Source: Perkinsus marinus ATCC 50983
Taxonomy: Eukaryota; Perkinsozoa; Perkinsida; Perkinsidae
DNA: 64,000 nt
Assembly: GCF_000006405.1 (NCBI RefSeq)
Contig: NW_003215766.1
Coordinates: 3,382-67,381, forward strand
Direction: 5' to 3'
Positions 53,329-64,000 of this stretch are shown here, one piece after another (the first letter of the stretch is position 1; each line of letters begins with the position of its first letter). The translations under genes were made by a program, and so were the position numbers. A model generated the notes under the pieces. That model was not told the DNA's origin, ran no database searches, and saw only the letters and a list, made by a program, of their open reading frames with translations.

Positions 53329-55552
53329 GTGGCAGCATCTCGATGGGTACTGATAATCTCTTCTTACTTCCATCGACGCATACGTGTTGAATCGGGAAAA
53401 TTACCGATGGACAAGAGAACAGCAGACTTTGAACAGCTAGCATCATCTAGGGATGGCTATAATTTATTCGGAGAGCCCCATGACGAGGGCTCCAGGATGG
53501 TTTGGGTGGTGCAAGATAAGGGAGCAGGATGACTTGAGGAGTGGGGGAGGGTTCGCATAAGCTCGGTTAGTAGGCTTGTGGATGGTTGAATTGGCAAGGG
53601 GTATATCATAGTGTTATCAGAATGCCGGTGGCAAGAGAACCGACGTAGCAGCAGCATCGGAGAGGGTCTAGTCGACGTGAGTGATGCCTCGAGTACTGGA
53701 CTGATGAGGGAGTGGAGGAGAGTGTAAACGGGGTACTAACAATGATGGGTGAATCCAAGGAGGCATGGTTACCAATGGAGAAGGTTCATACTGCTGAGGT
53801 CAGTTACGAAGAAATATACTGAGATATGCAGAGATATACTATAGGCTGCCACGACAATGCTTGTAGTGATGTTCTCTTCGGTGGACGCTGTTCGTATTAT
53901 TCTTGGCATTGGTTAATATGTAGCTAACCATTATCCAGCCATCACCTACAGTACATTGGCATATTCCCAATGCTATACTCGGCTATCTTGGAGAGAGGTA
54001 TCCTCACCTGAAGCGCAGAGTGGCCATGACTAGTGGTTCTGAGAACTCTATGCGATGACGATTCAAAAAGCGGGGTGGCAATAAGGGGAACTATTCTGAT
54101 GCCCAGCACTTATGAGGGCCTTGGGTCTCCCATGGCACTCGTATATCCAGATTGGTCGAATGGGCAGATAGTAGTCTAACACTGATGGTGGGAGAAGTCA
54201 ATTAAAGTACTCAAACGTACGAGAGTGGGTGTATATCTTCGACAAGAGAGGTCCTGACCCACCAGGGTTCATTGTTGGACCTGATACTGTCTGAATATGT
54301 CATTATCGTCCTTTCTACTCTCATTCCTATAGTGTTGTAGATCATCATTCTAAGCCGTCTTGCATTGTATTAGCTATCTATTTCCTAGTTTGGCATTCTC
54401 ACAGTAAGTCGATGTTGAGCGTTGCTGAGCTCGAAAGGATCCAAAGGAGTAGGAAAGTGAAGGAGCAGTGGCCCCTCCACCTTGCTATTACTGTAGTAAC
54501 GGTGGATGCTTGACATGAGGTCCATGATGATGATGATGATGCCTGGCAGGTCCTCCTGTTACTACCTATCATTGCTCTTATAGTGGCGGCATCAGAAGAA
54601 GGGAGTACCTGTCAACGAGAGGATACAATATGCTCTGATACGTGTATTAGAAAGTACATGACATTCGGTGTGCTTATGAGAATGCCCTACTACATGGTAG
54701 ATGGGAGGAACTAGTTGCTACACTAACAGAAGAAGAGAGGCTAGATCTAGGGAGTGAGGAGGAAGAGTACTTCCCAAACCTAAGTATACATCACTAACCT
54801 TACTAGCATTGTATGAGGTACTCCACACGATGCCAAGGAGAATGTGACGCAACTTTCACAGAGTGTAGTGAGAAGCCTCTCATCCTGTAGGATTGTTGTC
54901 TGACACAATTCCCTCATATCATTACATCCAGCTATATTGGCGTGGCGGTACTCAGCGTATGCTCTGTCTGTACCTGCCTATTGGCATCACTTACTGCAGC
55001 CTTGCGTCGTGAAGAGGAAGTCGAGAGGATTACTAGGAGTTTGGAAGGCGGAGAGGGAACTGATGTATCATGCGGCACGATTCCGCACTACTACTACATA
55101 CTGTGTCCCACGGTAGTATGTCAGATGGTACCATATTCGCGAAGGGCAGATAAGGATGATACCAACATCACAGCGCCACCACCGTCAGCCTCGGTCATAC
55201 TTCATTCCTATAATTCAACTGTCATGCTAGTGTATCAGGTACCTGGGAATGATACCAATGATGAATATGATACAATAGCAGCGATACCGGGGCCTAGTCC
55301 AGCAGCAGGGCGACATAGAGGGAATCTAAGTAACCTCCACGTAGCACAAGAGTCTTTGGGGTCTAAGAAGGCAGGCTCCCATCTTATTAAAGTACAAGTA
55401 TCGAGAGTAGGGATGCCGTGATGATGCATAATACGTAGGTAGAATGCCCGAACTGTGGTGGTATATTCCGTAGTAAGGATATGTATACTATAACAGCCTC
55501 ACAGGCCTTATTCTGCCCTAAGTGTGAATACATGATTGCTGGTATACTATGA
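53329..55552 (+). CDS. Unknown membrane protein with C-terminal zinc ribbon
   Basis: The best part is the 3' end. A frame from 54942 encodes a hydrophobic segment (AVLSVCSVCTCLLASLTAAL), a charged helix (RREEEVERITRSLEGG) and a Thr/Pro-rich region. A phase-0 intron (GTACAAG...AATACGTAG, about 55391-55438) joins SHLIK to VECPNCGGIF. The protein ends in ECPNCGGIF...LFCPKCEYMI, a two-CxxC zinc ribbon, with a stop at 55552. Upstream exons probably include 53329-53532 and a second hydrophobic stretch near 54550 (LLLLPIIALIVAA). A 5' portion may be lost in the gap. No family was recognised. A membrane-anchored protein with a cytosolic zinc ribbon is inferred. Confidence 0.4.
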
Positions 55553-55690
55553 TCTATTGCTGTCTCTTGTTATGATTATTGTTGAGTTTATCTCTAGTAA
55601 GCACTATCCGAATCTGCTGCCACTGTCAGTCCTTCACGTTTGAGCCAGATGCCCTGGACTTGGGTACCACTGTTCAACTGGTAACATACT

Positions 55691-57288
55691 ATGAGCACAT
55701 CCTCTGCATCTCCTTCGACATCTGACCCACGCCAACAAGTGCTCAGAGTGGCATTAGCAATATTGGGATGGTATGCTACAAGTATGTCGATAACGGCATT
55801 GAATAAGTATGTATCCTATTGTTTTCCAACTAATAGCATTTACTCAGCAGGGTTGTTGCTAGCAGGCGTATGTGTTGAAGACTTATAATACTCAAAGCGC
55901 CTATAGTTTTAAACTGCTATTGTACTTTTGCAGTAATAATAGTTTACTCAATCAGGCGCTACACCCTCGAAAGCGTACAGTTTACGACTCTTAGCGACAT
56001 CCGTGATACTCAGATACTTGTTTTCGAACCTTGGAGTAAAGTTCCCCCTCATCGTCACCTTTATACACTTCTCAACTACCTCCATTGTCCTATACCTACT
56101 ATTCGCTATTTTACCAGCTAAATTTGATAGGCCTGTCATCTCCGCTAAGGATTATATAAGAGCGTAATAGTCAGGGTTCATCTCACCTGTATTAGTTCCT
56201 CATCTCAGTATCATCCCGATTGCTATATGCGCCGCAGCAGACATTGGATTCTCGAACCTATCGTACTCCAGGATATCAATCACAGCGATGACCGTAGTAA
56301 AGTCTAGTGCAGTTGTGGTAACCTATCTAGTCGGGGTAATACAACAACACGCTTCTAGAATGTATCTCCAATGATACCGTAGTTGCTTTTCGGCATCGAG
56401 AAATTCCGATGGCCGATAATGGCTTGTGCCTTGACGATAATGGTCGCAATATCGTCTAGTGTGCCTGGTGAGGACTAGTCCTAGTATATGTAGCCCAACC
56501 TCTACCCTACCAGGTATGCGAGTGGACGACTGGTTGGGCATCCTATTCGTAGCACTTGCCGTATTATCTACAGCATTCCGTTGGGTGTTGGTCCAAACCC
56601 AGTGCACCCAGTTCAGTGCACTACAACTGATGTAATAGCTCAAGTGCAATATCTTCACTATGCTACTGCCATAGGTACCTCACACAGCCTGTATCGGCTC
56701 TTGCTCTACTACCCTTAGCTATCATATTGGACGCACCTCATTTATCTATGCCCATAGACACTTCGGGGGAGGAACATATCGTGAGGAATCGTTTTCGAGC
56801 GAGCTGCATTATCTCCGTCCGCCAGGTTCTACCCATATGTATAATATGTGCTACAGCAGCTCTGGCCTTCCTCCTACTATTCACTGAGTATCGTCTCGTG
56901 GAAGTGACCAGTAGTCTAACTCTATGTATCGCGGGCATTGGCAAGGAAGTAGCTACTATAGTAAGCCTTCGTACCGCACAACGGCCGTTATCGTCTTCGT
57001 CCCAGTTGATGTCTGTGGTCCTCTTTGATGATTGGTTGTCACTACGTCAAGCGATTGCTGTGACGGTATCTATCGCTGGTATAATAACATACTCTACCTT
57101 ACGGATAAGGTGAGCTCACGCTTATTGGATCGATGCACTCTGCTGACCACTCCAACAGGTACACTAATGAGGAAGCCCAGTTTGACAGGCTTAAAGAGGT
57201 ACCTGATGATGGTGACGGTGGTGGTGGAGAAGGAGGAGGATCAAGTGCCATTGGAGAGAATCCCTTCGATTCGGTAAAAACAGGTTGA
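55691..57288 (+). CDS. SLC35C2-like nucleotide-sugar/triose-phosphate transporter family protein
   Basis: A multi-pass membrane protein of the Golgi-type SLC35/TPT superfamily. Exon 1 starts MSTSSASPSTSDPRQQ and ends in TM1 (GWYATSMSITALNK). A 207-nt intron (55807-56013), unusually long for this locus, joins it to YLFSNLGVKFPLIVTFIHF, which restores the family's conserved N-K-W/Y-x-F segment. Later exons encode LFVALAVLSTAFRWVLVQTQ (about 56540), VLPICIICATAALAFLLLF and the hallmark TSSLTLCIAGIGKEVATIV...WLSLRQAIAVTVSIAGIITY. The last exon adds an acidic/Gly tail (DDGDGGGGEGGG) and stops at 57288. Substrate is unknown; animal SLC35C2 affects GDP-fucose use, but that cannot be transferred here. 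Confidence 0.82.
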
Positions 57289-57503
57289 GATTTGGGAGCC
57301 CTACTGTAATCGTGAAACTAATAGGGAATGCCATATTATCCATAATGAGTGACGTTGAACTGTAGCACATAGAGTCTAATGCTCCTCCTCCTCCATTTGA
57401 TATTCTGTCCGTCGCTGCTATTTTTGAGCACATGCTGCTGCTATTCTCACGTTTTTTCAAAGCTTACGGTGGGATCGCTTTTCCGTCATAGTAATGCGTT
57501 CTT

Positions 57504-57863
57504 GTGAGAATTGATGTTCCCGGAGGTAGTGATGATGTTCGTTGTCAGCCAACATTCGGAAGAGCGCCTATCCACTCGGCTGCTGCTACTACACCTCGAG
57601 ACCATAGGGTTCTGCGGTTAGCATCGGCTGAGAGTACAATGTCATATTATGAGGAGAAGGATCTTGATGAATATGATGTAACATTGAAACCATCTCCTAC
57701 AGACGATGATACCCATCATACTCATCCATCACCATCTTCTATCGTACAAGGCTCACCATCTAGTAGTACATTGCAGCCAGGGACCACCAACAATAGCAGC
57801 TCTGGTCTCGCTATGGCTGAGGAGGGTCGGGGTACCACTGTGCCGGCAATGGGACGTGAATGA
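57504..57863 (+). CDS. Hypothetical Ser/Thr-rich protein
   Basis: A 119-codon frame, MRIDVPGGSDDVRCQ to VPAMGRE. Composition is low-complexity (HHTHPSPSS, SGLAMAEEGRG), probably disordered. A hydrophobic stretch just upstream (about 57395-57480) may be an earlier exon. No family was recognised. It could be coding or an open frame in a 3' region. Confidence 0.3.
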   Translation: MRIDVPGGSDDVRCQPTFGRAPIHSAAATTPRDHRVLRLASAESTMSYYEEKDLDEYDVTLKPSPTDDDTHHTHPSPSSIVQGSPSSSTLQPGTTNNSSSGLAMAEEGRGTTVPAMGRE

Positions 57864-58210
57864 ATGGCGAACAAGCCTTCATCATGACGACTTAAAATAT
57901 CCTCAATAGGGCCCGAACGAGCAGTCCATTGTATGTTGTTATACTTGAAAGCCGAATAAAACGAGTACTGACTGGACATTTTTTGTATTATGTGAACGTT
58001 TTCATAGCATTACCACTCTGCATTGAGTAAGTCCTAGAAAGAGTCTTCTTTACCAATAGACGACAGTACCGTCATCATACGTCGAACTCACCCTCCCGGA
58101 ATGTGTCTTTATAATCCTTTCGCTGGTTATCCTGAGACTTTCGATTAATGCCTTTTCCGGAGGAGCATCTCAGGAAGAGTAACACAACATGGGTATTTTC
58201 TACTACTATC

Positions 58211-60061
58211 CTACGAGTGACCGCGGTTGACTAGTGATTGTCCATGACCTGCACTTTTCCACATAGAAACTGACAACTCCTTGAGACGATGACAAACCTC
58301 GAACGAGTACTCGTGGCATTCTACTCTATCTAGAGTATGAAATTCCTCAATAATTACGGATATATCGCTGGAAGCATCTGACATCGATGGTATATGACGG
58401 TTTGCCGGTATATGTCTATCAGCATGTGATCCCAGTGATAATCCAATCAGAAGTATACTTGAAAGTAACACAATACATACAATGAGAATCACCACATGAA
58501 ACGTTCTAGTTGTCCTGACGCCGGTGACAAAAAAGGTCGTTGGATGAATATCCACAATGACTGAAAGTACGGTGTATACGGGACGACTCATCGAGTAATA
58601 CTGTTGACTTACGAATGTGTTAATCAGCGCCATCCAAGCAGCAGTAGCACAGAGCTTGGTCGCATTATCCTCACAGTCTACATACACGAGCAATACTCCT
58701 AGCGCGGGAATGTTGAAGTATCGCAGTTCCAGTAAGGGAGACGGCACTAGGGCCAATACGCAACATAAGGCGAATACTACGGCCTGAACACTCGGAAAAG
58801 AGATGCCTATCCGCTGAATCAATCGGGGCTACCGCAATCTTATTCTCGGTCTTATGGAAGAAGCGTACTGCCCATCCTGAGTTGCCGATTCCTCGGACAA
58901 TGACCATAACTGCAAGCGGTAGTACACCAATTCTAAATGTGGAGTGACGAAGTAGATGTCTCCATAAATAGAATGTGAAGTGGCGATTGTCAGCGAGTAG
59001 GAAAGGATGGACGATAGTCCCGAAGCGTAGCATGAGATAGGATACGGTCATAACCCCAGTATCCATTATAGGTCTCAGAGGGCCGCCGTTAATGACAGAT
59101 CGTATCGTACTCAACCAGCCTAGAGGTCCCATGAAGAAAGTGACTGTTAGGATGAGGTATGGTATCTGAAGAGTGTGGGAATTGAGGACCATAGACGAGA
59201 GTTAGTCAATAGTGTAGCATCTTCCTATCAGCTGCCGAATGTCTCAGTTATCTATCAATGATATGTACACGTTACCTGTGCCCAATGCCATGAAGCCACA
59301 TGATTCTCCTTATGTCCCACGACTATTGATCCATTATAGAGGAGGAAAGCGATGAATCCGAGAGCCGTCAGAATATACGTCCACAGGGATGCGATCACGG
59401 CCAGCAGACGGTGCATGTCAACTGAAAGAATCACTGCAAGGTGATGAGAAGTGCCTTCCCCCTATAAAGCCTTACCCCTACGAGCTCTGATGCATGGCAG
59501 CAGTCCCTCGACTAAACAGTGATGTAGGGCCATACCAAAGAGCCACACAATGTTAGTCTGTCGACAAAGGACGCTAGCTGCACCTACCAACCCTGCCAGA
59601 GTATACCATCGGTGTACATGAAGGTATAGAGTAGCGAGAACCAGGGCAGTCGAGGCCGTGTCCGTGTAGTACAAACTATTATAGAAGAACATTGTCGGAT
59701 ATAGGAGCACTATGATAACACGAATACTTCTATGTGGTAGCCGTTTTGGTGTGAGCAAAGTTACTATGGCAGCCGTGAGGATCGTCGGGATAATCGACAT
59801 GAAGAGGCGGAGATTAGCGGTCGTACAAGATACCCCAATGAGGTGAAGTGTACCAGCAGCCCAGAAGTACAGCCCAGGGAGGGTTGTGATGTGGTCGTCC
59901 CACTCTTTCAAGTGACCCGAGCAGTACGCCTGTGTTTGAGGGACGTGGAATATCTCATCCATATAGGCATTGGGGACATAGCTATTAATCCCGAGTGCTC
60001 CCAAGGTGCTCAATAGTACTGTAGAAAGGGCAGCTACGATAGGGGTAGGGTCTCGATGCAT
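58211..60061 (-). CDS. ALG10: ALG10 / DIE2 alpha-1,2-glucosyltransferase
   Basis: An ER membrane enzyme that adds the third (terminal) glucose to the dolichol-linked N-glycan precursor from dolichyl-phosphate glucose. Start MHRDPTPIVAALSTVLL at 60061. The diagnostic first loop is YMDEIFHVPQTQAYC...WDDHITTLPGLY. TM helices follow, with the conserved SVLCRQTNIVWLFG. After an intron (about 59200-59475) comes IVHPFLLADNRHFTFYLWR, then LALVPSPLLELRYFNIP, both family signatures. The C-terminus extends beyond the usual end with one more hydrophobic helix (VVILIVCIVLLSSILLIGL) and a soluble tail to 58211; this extension may be an unspliced intron or a lineage feature. ALG10 predicts that full Glc3 precursors are made, if ALG6 and ALG8 are also present elsewhere. 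Confidence 0.9.
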
Positions 60062-60242
60062 GATGAGAAAACCTAAACAGAATTCAGGATACTGCATACC
60101 ATGGCTACACCATGAACTCAACGAAATCTGCACGAGACGCACAAACGAGTTCTTAGCGAATTGATCGAGCAATGGTGAGCGAAGAGGATCGACAGATGAT
60201 GCTGTAAGAAGGGAGAGGGAAGTATAGGCATCATGGAGATCA

Positions 60243-61900
60243 TCAGAGATGGAAGTCGTAACAGTTACTACTGCCGATGCATATTGTATATACTTTATCA
60301 GGACGAACACCATTAACAAATATCTCCATCAATTGAGCCCATAGGGACTTGAGCACTATTCGAAATACATAAACCATATACATATTGAAGACTATCCGTA
60401 GGGATCTCGATAAAGTTCGATGGTGAGAGATAGTACAGGGCATGAGGTTGACTAATACCCACACAGAGAGGGATTGGAAGCCTCCTCTGAGTACAGCCAG
60501 GCATAACGCTGTGTAAAACCAATAAGGAAGCCTCTTGTCCTTCCACGAGTCGGGGAACTCGAGAATGAGGTATCTGGCGGTATGGAAAATGGTGATGGTA
60601 GGAGTAGAGGTCAAACTCATTACAATATAACTATAGCGTATCCCAAGGCGTGCATACTAGAGTACGCTAGGAACCCCCATGGGAAGGGATGTATCTCAAG
60701 GTTACTGCCATACTCGTAGCTAGAGAATAGACGAGGCTTATTGGGCAGGAGTACACCATCCACACCTGTATGATGAGTTTATAGAACAGTTGGTAGCAGT
60801 AGTAGTAGAGGCCTAGTACCGGCGAATGTTGCTCTCTGGAGGGGGAGTAAAGCCTCCTCTGGGAAGGTGTAGTCATCTCGGTCTTTTACCTATAAGCATC
60901 CAACATGATAGACGACAATATCAAATACCACTAGGCCAGGTGGGAGTTCGGTAGTATCCGTAATGAAATACGAACGAATAGAAGGAGCTGTAATCCATTA
61001 CTACCCTCTCTAGCCATCGGCCACCATCCTGCTGTTGCCAAGGACGTAGGTCATCGGGTGTAACCGTAGCATAGGAGAATATATCAACACCGAATCCTGT
61101 CACCTTGTCCGCAACATGTCCAACCTGTAGAGTGATGATGGTACTGTCAATAGGCCTCAACGTAGTACCATCCTGCCATCATCCCCTTCACAGCTATCCC
61201 CACAGTCGCATCCCATCTTATCCACTGAATATTCTGGCCCTAGTAATGCCGATATCCTATGATACATCTCGGCATTACCCCCAGGGAATACTCTACGACA
61301 GTCATCTTGGAGCAAACCTGAGAGATGCTATCATCGTAGTCCATCGAATCCATAATAACCTATATCAATATCCATATCCCATGGTATGGGGTTGCCATTA
61401 TGACGGACGTACCTGGACAGCAGTTATCGAGTGTATTGGGAAAACCTTGACGTTACCCTATGAGGCAGCTTGATTCGAGGAATACATCCAAGCCTACTTC
61501 CTCGAAGGCCCTCACCATCGCTGCATAGGTCTTTACGAGTGAGTCCAGTCTGTCACGTTGGGTTAGACCTTAGACCACAATATCAGTATGAAGAACAATG
61601 ACGGAATATTGGTTACCATTGGGGAGGGAATGACCGCTAGTATGTGCCTTAAGATGCTCGTCCCCTCCGAATAGTGCATGCTCTACAGGAGCAGCATAGA
61701 TATCTTCCTCACATGTTATCTCCAACCATGGCGACTGGGCTATATCTACATGGGAGGAATGTAAGCCTTGTATCGAGGCAGTAGGTCGTTACACAGTATG
61801 AATGATATCAATGCCACATGCAATGCAGCACGTAGGGATATGAATAGTGTTCTACCATGAGGCTTATGGACGGCCATCTTATCATCACTGTATATCACAT
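60243..61900 (-). CDS. Unrecognised multi-exon membrane protein
   Basis: A chain of minus-strand coding pieces. First is a possible N-terminal anchor (LRAALHVALISFILCNDLLP, about 61840). Then a lumenal-looking part follows (WLEITCEEDIYAAPVEHALF, SLPNGNQYSVIVLHTDIVV). Further pieces are RLDSLVKTYAAMVRAFEEV, GVDIFSYATVTPDDLRPW and HYGYYRTPTWP. The C-terminal half has several hydrophobic helices (LIIQVWMVYSCPISLVYSLA; YWFYTALCLAVLRGG; LSVWVLVNLMP; IVFNMYMVYVFRIVL). Topology resembles ER proteins with an N-terminal anchor, a lumenal beta domain and later helices (compare seipin or TMEM231), but no signature is decisive. It ends close to the start of ALG10; the two are co-oriented. Confidence 0.4.
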
Positions 61901-61959
61901 TGAGCACTAACAGTTTCAACACAACAGTTAGATTGGTACGGACAAAGTTGCACTAAGCA

Positions 61960-62760
61960 TGGGTAGCATACAAGTGACTATCACTCTCCAAGGCTGTTAC
62001 CTCTACCTGACCCAAACACTATCATTCGAGTTCCCCTATGCCCTATGAGACCTTGGAAGGCTGTAAAGCTGGCGGCAGCACCATGTGAGGTAGTACGGGT
62101 AGAAGGTGTGGTCACTGATGATGTATCAGTGTGGAGTATATGGTGGGCCTCCCAGTTAGATCGACGCTCCTAGGGACAGCGGTACTATATAATACAGGTT
62201 AGTAAGTTACCTTGTATAATACAACAGCAAAGAGGGGTATCGAGATATCGATTAGGAGTGCGGCTATGAGTATTGACGAAGCGAAATTATGCCTAAATGA
62301 CCAACATATGAGAGAGTAATCAGGCTCTACACTACTTGAAGGAACTGCCTTCATTTGGAGAGCTGCTTATAAATAGCGGTGTATGATTCTTAAATACCCT
62401 TTCTAGGAACATGATAAGATCGAATATCCACATACAGAAAAACGTGAGGAGGCCCCAGAACCTAAGAGAAGGGCATCCATGACGAAAAGGGATCTTCCTA
62501 CATGACGTCATTCATATAAGGTCCTCTACTCCCGGCATAAGCCCATATACCAAAGCATGCTAATACAATGGTCCATACACCACCAAAGATATCCAATGTA
62601 TATAGCCGACAAGAGCCCAATGTCAGTTGTAGAACTATAAGGATAACCATCACTGGTCGTGCTGATGATGATGACCATCAATACTATACATCCTGCACCA
62701 CGTACTACCTTCCTTGGCGAAATCAGTAGGTTCAGCATTATCTCGTGGCAGGGCGGGGAT
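61960..62760 (-). CDS. Unrecognised small multi-pass membrane protein
   Basis: Minus-strand pieces encode hydrophobic helices: VMVILIVLQLTLGSCRLYTL, then DIFGGVWTIVLACFGIWAYA, then (after an intron of about 40 nt, GTAGGAAG...CTCTTAG) FWGLLTFFCMWIFDLIMFLE. A polar Ser/Thr-rich tail ends near 61970 (SFTAFQGLIGHRGTRMIVFG). At least three membrane spans are expected. No family was recognised. Confidence 0.4.
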
Positions 62761-62769
62761 TGGTATGAC

Positions 62770-63556
62770 CATGCTCACAGTAACTGTCGTTATCAGCTAT
62801 GAATCATAACTTATGGGGGAAGTAACCAGGCAACCTCGATCGAGTACGGAAGTGGCTAGAATTAATAGGAATCAAGTCGTGAATGATAATATAGTGATCC
62901 TATGCGTCCGGGTATATCCTGTCTATACGAAAATCGTATACTCCCTCAAATAGGGCGGATGCTAGGGCACATTCATTACCGATACATGCTCCCAGTGCTT
63001 GAGGCATCTTGGGTGGATGTATGGTGGTATGGAGTTGCTCATCAACATCACAGGACTATGCCTCTCCATCGTAATCACCATGGCATGACATTAAGGAAGG
63101 GTGGTAAAGGGTGAGTAAACCCCATGCTGAGCCTTTGTGTAGGTAGTACTACTACTACCGGTATTCTCGCCTTCCCTCGCCAAGCTCATAAGCAAACGAG
63201 ATCGTTACCGTGGAGACTATGACAGGCCGGGGACAATGCAGTTTACAGCTTCGGTGACACCATTGAGGCTTCTCTCCATTATACAGGAGTGCCAAGTTAG
63301 GGTTGACTCCACACGTGGATAAGTGCTGCAGCCCCACGGGCCTAACGACAGCGTTAGTAGTGGGCAGGAATCGTATCGTCGGGCAATCTGCTAGAGGTGT
63401 CCTAACACTTGTTATGGAAGAGATCGCCTAAAGTACAGCATTCCATGACAGGCGCACTGGACATGCGCGATAAATCGATCGTTTGATCGATTTTCCACAG
63501 AGCTGCACGGGTGGTTGGTATCCAAACTTGCCAATAACAAGCACTTCATCATAATC
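62770..63556. other. Intergenic region upstream of eS12
   Basis: No supported gene. Contains a short inverted repeat ATCGATCGTTTGATCGAT near 63474-63491, about 65 bp before the eS12 start. This could be a promoter-proximal element or chance. The eS12 5' UTR is expected to be short. Confidence 0.4.
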
Positions 63557-64000
63557 ATGTCTGACATCGACGCTGCTGAGGAGATCGACCAGCCTATCGA
63601 GGTAGTCGAGGAGGCAGTCTGTTGATGGAGGAAGGCAGTATGTCTTTGTATCTCAGGTCGAGGAGGCAGTTACGGACCTTAACTCTGCCATCCGTCGTGT
63701 TCTCAAGAATGCCATCGCCGTTGATGGTCTTGTCAGGGGTCTCCACGAGACCGCCAAGGCCTTGGAGGCCAGCCGTGCCAACGTAAGATGGGTATATATA
63801 ATTTCGATACACCACTCCTAGGTGGGTCATCACCATGTAGATTCATCCTTCCTCTTCAGGTGTGCTTCCTTGCTTCCTCCTGTAACGAGGATAACTACAA
63901 GAAGCTCATCCAGGCCCTCTGCCTTGAGCAGAACGTCCCTCTGATTGAGGTTCCTGATAACAAGCAGCTCGGCGAGTGGGCTGGCCTATGCAAGATCGAT
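63557..64000 (+). CDS. RPS12: 40S ribosomal protein eS12 (RPS12), 5' part, runs off the window
   Basis: Start ATG at 63557, [15 protein letters not shown]. Intron 1 is 63602-63656 (55 nt, GT...TCTCAG, phase 0). Exon 2 reads [19 protein letters not shown]...[13 protein letters not shown]. Intron 2 is about 63783-63859 (GTAAGATG...CTCTTCAG). Exon 3 reads [20 protein letters not shown], then [20 protein letters not shown] and AGLCKID, and continues past the window. These are clear L7Ae/L30e-fold eS12 signatures. It is a structural protein of the small-subunit beak. An alternative donor inside the intron, after GAGGAGGCA, would keep frame and add five residues. Confidence 0.95.

Noticed and set aside
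55948-56139. Minus-strand 63-codon frame
   Set aside because: It is the antisense of the transporter exon carrying YLFSNLGVKFPLIVTF, which has strong family support.
61105-61473. Plus-strand frame of 122 codons
   Set aside because: It is antisense to better-supported minus-strand coding pieces of the membrane protein gene.
1-64000. Spliced-leader RNA gene
   Set aside because: I looked for the conserved leader end TTGGCTCAAG on both strands and saw no convincing copy.

Overview
The window looks like nuclear DNA of a protist alveolate, most likely a perkinsid (Perkinsus). Host genes carry many very short GT-AG introns (mostly about 28-100 nt), sit close together and run in long same-strand arrays. 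Recognisable proteins are ordinary eukaryotic ones (eS12, RAD54, Aquarius, a SUMO protease, RMD1/DUF155, ALG10, an SLC35C2-like transporter, an RCC1L-like protein). A secreted type I-like asparaginase with a Cys-rich leader adds to the perkinsid impression. The genus is an inference; no rRNA marker is present. Two runs of exactly 100 N (13919-14018, 53179-53278) are assembly gaps.

Region 1 (1-25.3 kb) is mobile DNA. A 21.3 kb element spans about 3207-24469 and is bounded by 1.53 kb inverted repeats. Inside are two divergent gene blocks. The minus block (6.06-13.4 kb) holds an AT-hook-like basic protein and one very large or two adjacent multi-exon proteins of unknown function. The plus block (14.1-21.7 kb) holds a protein with the architecture of the DUF7869 family, a candidate RNase H-fold transposase, and a second large unknown multi-exon protein. 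The blocks meet at a perfect 21-bp hairpin next to an assembly gap. No DNA polymerase, retroviral-type integrase, capsid or protease signature was seen, so I treat it as a giant DNA transposon rather than a virus-like element. The 7-mer GAAGGCC occurs 36 times inside the element in sense orientation and once in antisense, in all three codon frames and in non-coding parts. Its orientation flips at the divergent centre. The flanks carry diverged direct repeats of one another.

Region 2 (25.3-52.9 kb) is a minus-strand host array: a decayed paralogue, an unknown gene, a 702-bp foldback element, two adjacent propeller-like paralogues, RMD1/DUF155, RAD54, asparaginase, Aquarius, an RCC1L-like protein and a Ulp1/SENP protease. 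Region 3 (53-57.9 kb) switches to plus: an unknown zinc-ribbon membrane protein, an SLC35C2-like transporter and a small unknown. Region 4 (58.2-62.8 kb) is minus again: ALG10 and two unrecognised membrane proteins. Region 5 (63.56 kb to the end) is the plus-strand ribosomal protein eS12, running off the window.

Gene neighbours in the host part do not form one pathway. DNA repair, splicing, SUMO, N-glycan and translation genes are simply packed together. Exon joins given here were read by eye from GT-AG borders and frame; start codons and small exons are uncertain unless stated.
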